Shown here one piece after another: positions 45,796 to 55,545 of a DNA stretch of 64,000 nt (the stretch's first letter is position 1; each line of letters starts with the position of its first letter). The translations under genes and the position numbers were made by a program. Below the pieces are notes generated by a model. That model was not told the origin of the DNA, ran no database searches, and was given only the letters and a program-made list of their open reading frames with translations. The stretch covers positions 31,400,480-31,464,479 of the forward strand of contig JALIGW010000005.1 of the NCBI GenBank assembly GCA_023053685.1, read 5' to 3'. This stretch comes from Diadophis punctatus similis (lineage: Eukaryota; Chordata; Lepidosauria; Squamata; Dipsadidae).

Positions 45796-46776
45796 CCGTA
45801 TTTTTCGAAGTATAAGACGCACCTTAGTTTTGGGGGAGGAAAACAAGGGAAAAAGGCTTCTGCCTCCAAGCAATTTGCCAAACAGCAAACAGCACAGATG
45901 ATATACACTGTTTGCTGTGTATTTCTGTGCATGTGTGCCTGACCCGTAGAAATAGCAAAGAATTGGAGAAATGTACATTATGCCAGAATGTTTTCTTAAA
46001 TGTAGTCACACTAACTCTTCCCAATTATTTAAATAGATCTACTCCAAGGTAACTAAACTCTAATACTAAATAGGACACTGTTACATTTCATACTATACTT
46101 GTACAGAGCTGTTAAAATTAATTACAATTTCTGGAAGTATACATTATTCTCATTTAAAAGAAGATACAATAGCACTGCGCCTCTTCAGAGCAAGCATTTA
46201 TTTTAAAAAGCTTCTTTATTTTGTTAAGTTGTCTAGATTTACAGGGATCTCCAACCTTGGCAACTTTAAGACTTGTGGACTTCAACTCCCAGAATTCCAC
46301 AGCCAGCAAAGCTAACAAAGCTGGCTGTTGAATTCTGGGAGTTGAAGTCCACAAGTCTTAAAGTTGCCAAGGTTGGAGACCCCTGGCTCTAGAACAATAA
46401 TAAAGCAGTCTTTAAAAAATAAGTCTAATAATTTGAACATTCTACAGACATTTATAGCTATTCACTTACCCGCTTCCATCCAGTTCAGCAAAAAATAAAA
46501 ATCTGCATGTCTCTCCCAGCTATCTTTGTAGTTAGTTTCACTTTCATTTTCCCACATGGCAAACCTAATCAGCTGTAGATCAGGAAACTGCTACTGACTT
46601 GCTTGGCTTTACAGGCTCTTCCCTCTTTCCTGCAAGCAGGTAAATTGCTGGAAGACAGAGGCCAAAGGGTGGGGGTGGCTGGGTGGGTGGGGCTGCATTC
46701 GGTGTATAAGACGCACCCAAGTTTTCACCCTCTTTTGGGGGGTAAAAAGGTGTGTCTTATACTCCAAAAAATACGG
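45796..46776. mobile_element. TA-flanked DNA transposon (AGTATAAGACGCACC ends), 981 bp
   Basis: CCGTATTTTTCGAAGTATAA and its inverted partner at 46750-46776 are flanked by TA (45794-45795 and 46777-46778). It has the same ends as 467-1397 but a different interior, which encodes nothing recognisable. A palindromic MITE (46242-46385) is nested within. Confidence 0.8.
46242..46385. mobile_element. Near-perfect palindromic MITE (ACTTCAACTCCCAGAATTC)
   Basis: Two arms of about 70 bp with AACCTTGGCAACTTTAAGAC and CAACTCCCAGAATTC face each other across a short GCAAAGCTAAC spacer, ending CAGGGATC and GACCCCTG. It could form a long hairpin. No clean target duplication is seen. Confidence 0.8.
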
Positions 46777-46954
46777 TATGTCCTTACGTCCAATCTTTGT
46801 AGATCTCAAACTGAAAGTTACCCGATACTGAAATGTTTTAGAGAATGTTTTAAGCTGCTTTCTTAAGATTTGCTGCGTCAATAGTTAAGAAATTACATAT
46901 TAATTTCAATTACTTCTTTCTGTTACCTAAAGTCTTGTCCTCATGATTCCATTT

Positions 46955-47013
46955 ATATTTATATGGTGCATATGCACCAAGACAAATTCCTTGTGTATCC
47001 AATCACACTAGGC
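46955..47013 (+). mobile_element. CR1/L3-like LINE 3' tail, left part
   Basis: GCACCAAGACAAATTCCTTG then TGTATCCAATCACACTAGGC, interrupted by the hAT element and completed at 47553-47585 (CACTAGGCCAATAAAAAATT, CTATTCTA). Confidence 0.75.
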
Positions 47014-47552
47014 CCGTGGTGGCGAACCTATGGCACACATGCCAGAGGTGGCACGCGGAGCCATAGAAGCCGGCACGCGAGGGTTGCCCACCGGCAAACC
47101 GGAAGTGCGAAAAAACGCACTTCCGGTTTGCCGGTGTGCTGTTTTTTGCACTCCGGAGGTTTCAGGGAAGCTCCCTGAAGCTCTGGAATGCAAAAAACTA
47201 CAAAACGGACAAACCGGAAGTGCACTTTTCCGCACTTCCGTTTTGTCTGTTTTGTAGTTTTTTGCATTCCGGAGCTTCAGGGAGCTTCCCTGAACCCTCC
47301 GGAGTGCAAAAAACAGCATACCGGCAAACCGGAAGTGCGTTTTTTCGCACTTCCAGTTTGCCGGTTTCGTCGTCCCAGGCTCCGGTAAGCCTTTGTGAGG
47401 GGGGTGGGGGTGTGTGCGCATGCGCAGGGGGCAGCATGGGGGGGTGTTGTGCGCATGCGTGGGGGGAGGGAATGGGTGTGGGCACATGAGCGCGCGCGAG
47501 CGCCCCCCCCCCCCTTTTTGGCACGCGAGCCGAAAAAGGTTCGCCACCACTG
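47014..47552. mobile_element. hAT MITE (GTGGTGGCGAACCTATGGCA ends), 539 bp
   Basis: It has the same ends as 20772-21203. Perfect 8-bp duplications CACTAGGC lie at 47006-47013 and 47553-47560. It contains more copies than its sister of the alternating ACCGGAAGTGCG / CGCACTTCCGGT module and of CGGAGTGCAAAAAACAGC, with GCGCATGCG tracts near the right end. Confidence 0.93.
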
Positions 47553-47585
47553 CACTAGGCCAATAAAAAATTCTATTCTATGTTG
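47553..47585 (+). mobile_element. CR1/L3-like LINE 3' tail, right part
   Basis: The completion of the tail begun at 46955, ending in ATTCTATTCTA. Confidence 0.75.
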
Positions 47586-47589
47586 AAGT

Positions 47590-49573
47590 ATACACAACTT
47601 TTGGTTGTTTTGAATAATATCATAAAATTGAATATATAGAATTATGTAATGGGGCTTGACAAATGATCATTTGAGAGCAGTTTTCAGCATCAGCCTTACT
47701 GCTGTTATTTCTATAATTTAAAAATGTATCTGTTTTCAAATTAATCATATATGTATGATTGTTTTCTTCCCCTCAAAACTGTTCATTTGCCACTAAAAAT
47801 TCTCAGGCTGACTGAATTTTAATAGCCCAACAGCTAATAATGATGAATAATGATAAAACAACATTTATTTTAAGGACAGGTAGTTTAATTAACATATCAG
47901 AAGAACTGAATTGTTAGTAAGTTGATTATTATTATATTTCAGGAAGAAAGCAAAGTGTGGGTAAACCATATAGGAAATGTGGCTATATGAGCCAATTCTA
48001 CTTTATTTCTAAGGCTACATTAACAGAATCTTGCAAGTCTGAAGGTACAAAGTACCTACCATCGCTTTTAACCATCTGAACATTTAGTGGGTCCTTTCTA
48101 AGTTTCTTCTCTGACTGTTAATCCATTGGCAACTCCTGTCTCTCTTGTCTGACTGTTTCCTAGGCAACATCTCTTCCCTTGTCACCCAAAGTCATCCACA
48201 TAGTCCATGATTTTTTCATTGCTGAAAATGACCTTCCCGGTCATAGTCCAACACTCTTAATCACTACATCATAGTTTCACTCTATATTTTTCACTCCTTT
48301 ACTCCTGAAAAACAACATTTGCTACTGCTGTTGTTTTTGATTACCACTCACGCTATTGGGTTAGTGTGAAGGAAGAATATGCTGAGCAAAAATTTGCTCT
48401 TCTTTTTTGATCCACCCACTATTTTTTAACATTGTGAGCCCTAGGGTATTGTTTATTGGGTTTAGGTTTTCCATTTGCATGATTCCAAATGACTAAATGT
48501 GGTTTTTCGATTTTAAAAAAAGTTGCTTGCCCTCAGTGTAACATGACCTACCTACTTTATATGTCCCAATATAGCATTGTCATGCTGATTTTCATCATAG
48601 AACTGACTTTCAAAAAGATATTCTTGAGTAAATGCTTTATGACCAGAAGGAAGATCATCTGTAATAGGCTCTGATAAGAAAATACTTCTCATGGGAAGTC
48701 AGTGGGGAGACTGACTTCCCCAAAGAACATAGAAATTGTGTGTATACTATATGTCGATATATGAGAGAGAGTTGTTTATATCTGAAATGTTAATGTGCAT
48801 TTAATGTTCTACTAATGATGCACATGAAAATCTTAATTTGTTTTCAGTTTTATACAATAACAGCCTTCTTAGGAGCCTGTTTTTTTAAATAAGAGATCCA
48901 TAGTAGTTAGTAAAAATAACCTCAATAAAACTGAAAAGAAACCATACATTGAAAAATGCTTATATGGAAACATCCCAAAATAATAGTGTTATGGGTGAAT
49001 TGGAAATTATAAATGGATAGTTCTTTTATTAATTTTACTGCAGTTTTTAACATTTTTTTCAAGTTACCTGTTATATAGGCTTGTAACTGATGCTGCCATT
49101 GGTAATATAATGCAACATGGTGATATGATAATAAGTATCACATTTATAACATATTGCTGCTTACTCAGGAGATTTGACAAAAATACATTCCAAAATTGCA
49201 AGTGTTATGCATCTCTTATTTCAGTATTAATAGCTATTTTTCCTATTATAATAAACTCAGCAAAGATGCAAAGCAGTTCAAATGACCTTTAGGAAATGTA
49301 GTTCAAAATAATAGATTGAATTTATAGGACACAGACTTGTTTTTAGTCAGATCATTCTGAAAGCAACTTTGCACAGTATCAGACAGTAGTGGTCCCATGC
49401 CTACCAAGAAGAGATGGAATAATTGTATCTGGGATCTTTGTTTATAGACAGTTAAAACACATGATTTATCACAGAACAAAGTTTATAATTAGACTTTAAG
49501 CTACAAATTGTCAAATGTTTTTGTACAAAAGTTTGATTAAAATTACTATATTTGCTTAGTAGAACTAGATGTT
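47590..49573. other. ABLIM1 intron, no recognised element
   Basis: A 10-bp-stem hairpin (GGGAAGTCAG and CTGACTTCCC) lies at 48696-48723. Otherwise nothing is supported. Confidence 0.5.
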
Positions 49574-50057
49574 TATGTTCATGGTATTCTTACTCAAAGC
49601 CCTCTGTACTGGCCTAATCAGGCTCCCTTCACTTCATAGGCCTACTGTGTGAGGGAAGCCTAGGCCTTAGTTTTGGCAAAGGATGAACCTGGGAACACAA
49701 GCTGAAGCTGTTCCCTGCGAGATCCAGCCGCCGCAGTGAGGTGGGGGTGGGGCGATCCGCTTAGGCCATGCTACGCTCAATCAACGGCCTCTGTACTGGC
49801 CTAATAAGGCTCCCTTCATAGGCCTACTGTGTGAAGGAGGCCTAGGCCTCTTCAGAAAAATGCTGAGCTAGGCTCAGTGTACAGAACACGATCGTTGTTC
49901 CGGAAAGCCACCCTTAGGGGTGCTAGGGGTGACTTACCCCCACAGTATTTGTCGCCAGATAGTAAGTCATGTGTGTGCCAAGTTTGGTTGAAATTACTCG
50001 AGGTGTTCCAGCGTTATGCTGGAACATACATGCATACAGCCTTTTATCTATAGAAGA
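49574..50057 (+). mobile_element. Unclassified interspersed repeat with internal duplication
   Basis: CCTCTGTACTGGCCTAATMA-type text (49602 and 49789) and CATAGGCCTACTGTGTGA (49637 and 49816) occur twice with a period of about 180-190 bp. The 3' part, GTGTGCCAAGTTTGGTTGAA then GTTATGCTGGAACATACATG, resembles the conserved 3' module of the family at 41999. Class unknown. Confidence 0.5.
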
Positions 50058-50631
50058 GAATATCAGGTTTTATTTTTTTAAAAAAACTTGCAAACGTGTG
50101 ATCTTTTAACCTTGAGATGCTGCATTTGTGACTCATGTGCTGGAGTGAGTCGAATATAAAGCAGTCATTCCACTGCAAAAATATAACAGGCTAAAAAGCA
50201 AGAAATTCACTATGAGCAATGATTTGGGTCATCTCTGAACCAGGATTTTTTTTCTACCATGACTTGCTGAGCAAATCTTAGTGGCCTTACTTGCTTAGCA
50301 TATTAAACCAAATGTAAATAAGTAACATTTCAATTTTCTGTTTTGTGTTAACCTGCCGTGTGAAGCTGTGCTACCAATCAATCTAAATGTAGTAGGCACG
50401 TTAATATTAACGTTTAAAAGTCATTTCATTTTAATAGTAAGTAACTGTTGGACTAAAGGGATTGGTTGAAAGCCAGATGAATTTATTTCAACTAAGGCTA
50501 CTTCTTAGATTTTAAGCCACGAAATTTTTTTTTCTGTTGACCTTGTTCTGCCATCAGTATTAAGCATAATTCTGCAATTACATCTATTTATTTGTATCAT
50601 AAGCCATTTGTAGGTAAAGCTAATAAAGTAT

Positions 50632-51271
50632 TGTAGGAAGTTAGCACTCACCCTTCTCCTAGAAAAAATGAAATATCCTAGGAAATATTAAAAGGCAGAA
50701 TATATTCTATAGAATATCCCTGGAAACATGCTTTTAAGAAGACAAAAGACTCACACTTAGAAGCCCCCACCCTTGCCAATGGGCCATTAAGGACTGGGCC
50801 CAGCTCACACATTCCTCCCACCTAGCCTGGAACAGTCTTCTACATAACAAACAAAGAACCATAATAGGAATCCCAAAGCCCTTTCATTACACCACATGGG
50901 ACCTGGTAAGATTCCATCAACCATGCCCCTGGGATTTAGGACAGCCCACAAGAGTTGCCCCAGCATGCCCCTGGGAATCTGACAGCAAATGGAATACATT
51001 TCTGTAACAGGAAAAGGAAACTCTTAGGGCGGGGCCCAACAGAGGTTATAAAACCAGGAGACTCAGCATCTCTCCCTTTCTTCTCTCCCTGGACCCAACA
51101 TCTGAAGCATGTGATCCACCTTTTCCGTTCAGGAGCTCCTGCCATGTGCTCCTGTTCCTTTGTTCTCCATTAAACCACCTTTCCAAGCAACTTCCATGAA
51201 TCCAGTCTCTTTTTCCCCACTTGGAACTGAACCCAGAAGGATTCCAACAATTTGGCACATTACTTCCAACA
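50632..51271 (+). mobile_element. Solo LTR of an endogenous retrovirus-type element
   Basis: A 640-bp segment starts TGTAGGAA and ends TTCCAACA, an imperfect TG...CA inverted pair, and is flanked by GTAT on both sides (50628-50631 and 51272-51275). A TATA box TTATAAAA is at 51046-51053 and a polyadenylation signal ATTAAA at 51169-51174, giving the U3-R-U5 order on the plus strand. The base composition is CA/CC-rich, unlike the flanking intron. No gag, pol or env lies next to it, so it is a solitary LTR left by recombination. A 4-bp duplication fits gammaretrovirus-like (ERV1) elements, which is inferred. Confidence 0.75.
51046..51053 (+). promoter_or_regulatory. TATA box of the solo LTR
   Basis: TTATAAAA follows a G/C-rich AGGGCGGGGCCC stretch (GC-box-like) at 51027-51038. 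This is a typical U3 promoter layout. Confidence 0.65.
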
Positions 51272-51275
51272 GTAT

Positions 51276-51940
51276 AAAATAAATCCAAGCTAATTTTATT
51301 TTTTTCCAACTGATGTTCAAAAGGGTTACCATACAAATAAATACCAATAAAGTTGGTAATATCATGTATGCCTTGTTAGGTGTACAGTTCTTGTGATAGA
51401 ACTTTCTCTGCCACTGAGGATCTAAAGATTCACTGTATCTACATTCAATTTAATTTTTTACAGCAAGAAAATAAATAAAATTGATTTTCATATCAGGGAA
51501 AAAACATTCAAACCTACTAAACAGTAAAAAAAAACTAAATAGCAATATAAGGATTTATTTTATAATTTAGGGAACTATAGAATAATGATGAAGAATGAAT
51601 GCTGTTCCTTTTATCCATTATTTATGCATTTTTCCCTTCCAATTATTTTCCTTTTTTAAACACTTTCTACTTAGAAAGGTGTCTTGTCTCTAACAATCAT
51701 CTTGTTGCCTTTCTTGCTGCTTGCTCTGTTTATCAAAATTCTCTATTACTTTAATTTTATTATTATTATTCCCTCTTTGACCTCTTTATCATCTTCTAAC
51801 TTTCTTCTTTTCCTCTTCCAACCTCACTACATATGCTTCCAAAAACACGGGTAACAAACTATTTTCCATTATCAGTTACAAATGGCTGTGTTTTTCTATG
51901 TTCAAACTGATATGTTCTTTTTTTTAAAATATATTTTCAC
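51276..51940. other. ABLIM1 intron approaching the second exon
   Basis: AT-rich. The polypyrimidine tract before the AG at 51941-51942 is the only functional signal seen. Confidence 0.5.
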
Positions 51941-51942
51941 AG

Positions 51943-52126
51943 TGTGCGGGTGTGATTTGGCTCAAGGAGGCTTTTTCATTAAGAATGGTGACTACCTTTG
52001 CACTGTGGATTACCAGCGGATGTATGGGACACGATGCAATGGCTGTGGGGAGTTTGTCGAAGGAGAAGTTGTAACAGCTCTGGGGAAAACCTATCATCCC
52101 AACTGCTTTGCCTGCACTATGTGCAA
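51943..52126 (+). CDS. ABLIM1: ABLIM1 internal coding exon: second half of LIM1 and most of LIM2
   Basis: This 184-nt exon completes the split Val codon left by the exon ending at 25727, giving VCGCDLAQGGFFIKNG and onward. It supplies the second zinc module of LIM1 (CGC ... C ... D of the DYQ motif), then LIM2 begins with CNGC and continues through GEVVTALGKTYHPNC to CTMC. The conserved DYQRMYGTRC join between LIM1 and LIM2 is intact, as is typical of the abLIM family. The acceptor AG is at 51941-51942 behind a T-rich tract and the donor is a strong GTAAGT at 52127. It ends with two bases (AA) of a Lys codon, matching the single leading A of the next exon. A (CTT/CTC)-rich microsatellite begins only about 20 bp downstream of the donor. 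No frameshift or lost ligand is seen. Confidence 0.97.
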
Positions 52127-52149
52127 GTAAGTCAACTAATGCTGAACAA

Positions 52150-52265
52150 GATTTTCTTCTTCTTCTTCTCCTTCTTCTCCTTCTCCTTCTCCTCCTCCTC
52201 CCCCTTTCTGTTCTCCTTCTCCTTCTCCTCATCTTCATCCTTCCCCCCCCCTCATCCTCCTCTTA
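52150..52265. repeat. (TTC/TCC)n polypyrimidine microsatellite
   Basis: TTCTTCTTCT, CCTTCTCCTT and CCTCCTCC variants begin 24 bp after the ABLIM1 donor at 52127. The minus-strand poly-Arg frame is an artefact. Confidence 0.96.
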
Positions 52266-52764
52266 TCATTTTTGGTGTCAAGGGAGAATAAAGATTTAAA
52301 GAACATAAATACTAGAGAGAGAAAAATTAAAAAAATATTGATTTTTACTGATATGTTGAGTTATATATATATGTCTATATGTGTCTGTCTGTCTGTGTGT
52401 ATGTAATTGAAGTAGATTCACTGTGGATTTCATTTTTTTAGCCGCTCATTTGCAAAGGCTTAAATATTGGATATACTTGAATATACCTAAACTTACCTAA
52501 TGATAGAAGTTAAGTGGTATAATTCTTACTTTAGCTAGTATTTAATAAAAGACATCTTAGAAATACTGGATTCTGGAGACTATTTCTCCTTTGCTCAAGA
52601 TTAGGAAATAGATTATTGGATTTGATTATCCCTACCCAGCATGGTCAACAGTTGAGATAATTTTCTCTAAATTTCCATAAGATTATGGAGGTCTATGGGA
52701 ATCCCATTAGTCTTTTAAAAGAAAAAAACATTTCTACCATAAATATGCAGGTGGTGTCAGGCCT

Positions 52765-52968
52765 TTTATAATAATAATAATAATTTTATTTTACAGTCAC
52801 AGACCAAAATACAAGTACAACAAAAAAACAAAAAGAAAAAAATACAATCACAAACAATTAACACCAGAAGCCTTGGCTGAAGGGAATTACAACGTTCTCT
52901 AATAGTTACAGCTCTTAAGAAAATTTTTGAAACCTGAGAAGTAATATAGGAGGAATCATCCCCTAGAC
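52765..52968 (-). mobile_element. Non-LTR LINE (Vingi/I-like?), 3' end
   Basis: Minus strand: a (TTATTA)n-type tail at 52770-52785, a 3' UTR, and the C-terminal codons GDDSSYITSQVSKIFLRAVT then IRERCNSLQPRLLVL. It continues across the SPIN insertion into 53594-54650. Confidence 0.7.
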
Positions 52969-53585
52969 CAGTGGTTCCCAACCTTTCTAATGCCGCGACC
53001 CCTTAATATAGTTCCTCATGTTGTGGTGACCCCCAGCCATAAAATTATTTTCATTGCTACTTCATAACTGTAATTTTGCTACTGTTATGAATCGTAATGT
53101 AAATATCTAATATGCAGGATGTATTTTCATTGTTACAAATTGAACATAATTAAAGCATAGCGATTAATCACAAAAACATTATGTAATTATGCCAGATCAG
53201 AAATTCTCGGGCCCGTCTTTGCAAGAGCACAAGGAATATCATCTTCCACAACAAGTCTACTTCTGTATTTAGACTTGATAACCAACAAGTGTACAGCAAT
53301 ATTTCTCAATCTCAGCAACTTTTAAGGTGCCTGGACTTCAACTCCCAGAATTCAAAGCAAAGCTGGCCCCTTAGCTGATGCTGTCAAAGCTCGGCCGTCA
53401 GGAGTCACAAACGCCTCTCACCGAATGGCACCTCTCCCGACCAATCGGAGGGCTCGGGCGAGTTGAGTCGATATGGCCAGGCTTGTGGCAGTGGGGGGGG
53501 GGGGAGCTGAGGATGCCAGGGCGACCCCTGGGAAATGGTCATTCCACCCCCAAAGGGGTCCCGACCCCCAGGTTGGGAACCACTG
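52969..53585 (+). mobile_element. SPIN hAT element with a foreign right half
   Basis: From 52969, CAGTGGTTCCCAACCTTTCT, AATGCCGCGACCCCTTAATA, AGTTCCTCATGTTGTGGTGA and on to GCATAGCGATTAATCACAAA match the SPIN non-autonomous hAT family almost base for base. The right end GGGGTCCCGACCCCCAGGTT then GGGAACCACTG is also SPIN. In between, about 53195-53510 is a different GC-richer segment that includes ACTTCAACTCCCAGAATTC from the MITE family at 46242. Perfect 8-bp duplications CCCTAGAC flank it (52961-52968 and 53586-53593). It interrupts a LINE. Confidence 0.93.
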
Positions 53586-53593
53586 CCCTAGAC

Positions 53594-54650
53594 AATATAA
53601 GGCCAAATTACTAGCATTAGAACCAGAGGGATGAATTCCAAGAAGAGACAATAATTTAATTCTGGCTGTATTATACATAGGGCAGTGTGATAAGGCATGC
53701 TTCACAGTTTCAACCTCAGCCCTATCACAGGGGCATAGTCGCTCACTAATCAGGAGCCTCTTGAATCGCCCGTCGAGTAGTGCTGAGGGCAAAACATTAA
53801 AACGGTCTAGGGAAAAGACTCTTCTATACTTGGGGATGGTTAGAGTATAGCAATATGAAGCCATCCTCCATAATTATTAGAATGGCTGAAAATCAAAGGG
53901 GAGCAGGTTTTATTGGCCCTGGATCTTAAATATTGCAAATCTATGTCCACAAACCATTGGACTACCCTAAACTGGGTGTCCTTAAGACTATAATCTCCCA
54001 GAGCATCCCCCGTAAAACCTAGCAAGTGGAGTTTCTTCATCAGCTCAATCTCCCAACGAGAAGTATAAGAGTCAGCAAACACCAGGGAAAGGTAGCTACC
54101 AGGGACTGCCGAAAAGAGCACCCAAAACCACCATTTAAAGGTGTGAATCCATGCCATGCATTCGACTGAACTAATGCCCAGTTCCAGGTACATCGAAGCA
54201 AATCCAACACAAGGAGGAAGACCCAGAAGTTTCCTTAGAAAAACAGCATGGGTTTTTTAATACAATCCTTGAAGCCTTGTATCCATATGGGAATTCCATA
54301 AAGAGTTTGGGCCAAGGTTTTGGCTTTATATATACCCAGAGCAGAAGGAATAAATTGGCCCCCTTGAGTAAAAAAGAATCTTATAATCTGCTGGTGGCTA
54401 CAGGAGGCCGAATTCAGCACCTGGGTTCGATGTTTAGTCCAAGCACCAGTATTCTGAAATTGAATACCTAGATACTTAAAATGGAAAACCTGCCTAACAA
54501 CATTACCATTGATAGCCCAATTGCATAATTTCAGGGCTCTGGAGAACACCAATACCTTGGATTTGTCATAATTAATAGACAAATGGTTCTCAGCACAATA
54601 GGGCCCAAATGCAGAAAGTAATCTTTTTAAACCGAGCCTGTCAGGCCTTT
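53594..54650 (-). mobile_element. Non-LTR LINE (Vingi/I-like?), RT C-terminal part
   Basis: Minus-strand blocks: AENHLSINYDKSKVLVFSRA, then GNVVRQVFHFKYLGIQFQNT and KTLAQTLYGIPIWIQG (RT C-terminus), RWEIELMKKLHLLGFTGD, and a CxCDRAEVETVKHALSHCPM zinc-like motif near 53700. The order is typical of I-group LINEs and brought Vingi to mind, but I cannot confirm the clade. A few frameshifts are present and the 5' half is missing. Confidence 0.75.
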
Positions 54651-54781
54651 TAAGACTGGGAATTTTAGTGGCAGAATGTCCTTTTTTTTCTCATTACATT
54701 CTCTATCTGTAATTTCAGTAAAAAAAAATACTGAAGTATCTTTGAGTGCTATGTTTTGACTCACAAACAGTGCCTTGGAAA

Positions 54782-54881
54782 ATGCATTTTTATTTATGTA
54801 ATACTTTCAAATATTTAAATGTATTTGAATGATGCATTTTTATTTATGTAATACTTTCAAATATTTAAATGTATTTGAATG
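54782..54881. repeat. 50-bp perfect tandem duplication
   Basis: ATGCATTTTTATTTATGTAA and the following 30 bp occur twice back to back (54782-54831 and 54832-54881), apparently without mismatch. Confidence 0.97.
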
Positions 54882-55010
54882 ATGGGGTATCCAGGACAAT
54901 TATCCTCCTTACCCTCTCACAGAGTCTGGATAGCACTCTAGAAAAATAAGTATTTGAAACTCTGCAGAGCCTCAGCCAATGGACTAAGTGTAATGGACAG
55001 CTAAATGGAC

Positions 55011-55492
55011 CAGAGGTGGGTTCCTCCAGTTGGGACTGATTTGCCCAAACTGGTAGTGACCCGCTGATGACATCACAGAACCGGATCGGTCGGTGCCAGT
55101 CCGTGGGCGCCACCATCTTTTTAAAAAAAAAAAATTTGGATTTTTTTTTTTTAGATTTTCTTTTGGGGATTTTTTTCTGGTTTTTTTTTCTTCTGCACAT
55201 GCACAGACGCTGAGTTTCCGGCACAAGATGGCATGTGGTCACCATCTTGCTTTCAGCTTCTTCTTTTTTTTTTGAATTTTTTAAATTTTTTAGATTTTTT
55301 TTGAATTTTTTTTCTTCTGCTCATGCGCAGAAGCCGAGTTTCCGACACTGTGCATGCAGTCGCCATGTTGTTTTAGGCTTTTGGGGGGTTGGATTTTTTG
55401 CCACTGCTCATGCATGCGCGCATCCACGAGGCATGGTCACACGGCGTGGGAGGAAGCGAACCGGCAGCGAGGTAAGTTAGAACCCATCCCTG
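55011..55492. mobile_element. hAT MITE (CAGAGGTGGGTTCC ends), 482 bp
   Basis: Left CAGAGGTGGGTTCCTCCAG and right TTAGAACCCATCCCTG. Perfect 8-bp duplications AAATGGAC lie at 55003-55010 and 55493-55500. Its core contains T-runs and three TTCTGCxCATGCxCAGA-type palindromes. It belongs to the family at 39512 and 58177. Confidence 0.9.
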
Positions 55493-55545
55493 AAATGGAC
55501 CATTGATCTATAAGTCCATCCCTGAAATGGACCATTTATCTATAA
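55485..55545. repeat. Tandem duplication spanning a transposon edge
   Basis: CCATCCCTGAAATGGACCAT followed by TxATCTATAAG occurs twice at a period of about 30 bp, so the right tip of the hAT element and its target duplication were copied together. Confidence 0.9.

Noticed and set aside
47008..47550. 180-codon minus-strand frame and its overlapping partners
   Set aside because: They run through the alternating CGGAAGTGCG modules of a hAT MITE and show the same repeated peptide in several frames.
51924..52238. Arg-rich minus-strand frame overlapping the ABLIM1 exon
   Set aside because: The Arg run is the TTC/TCC microsatellite and the rest is the antisense of the coding exon.
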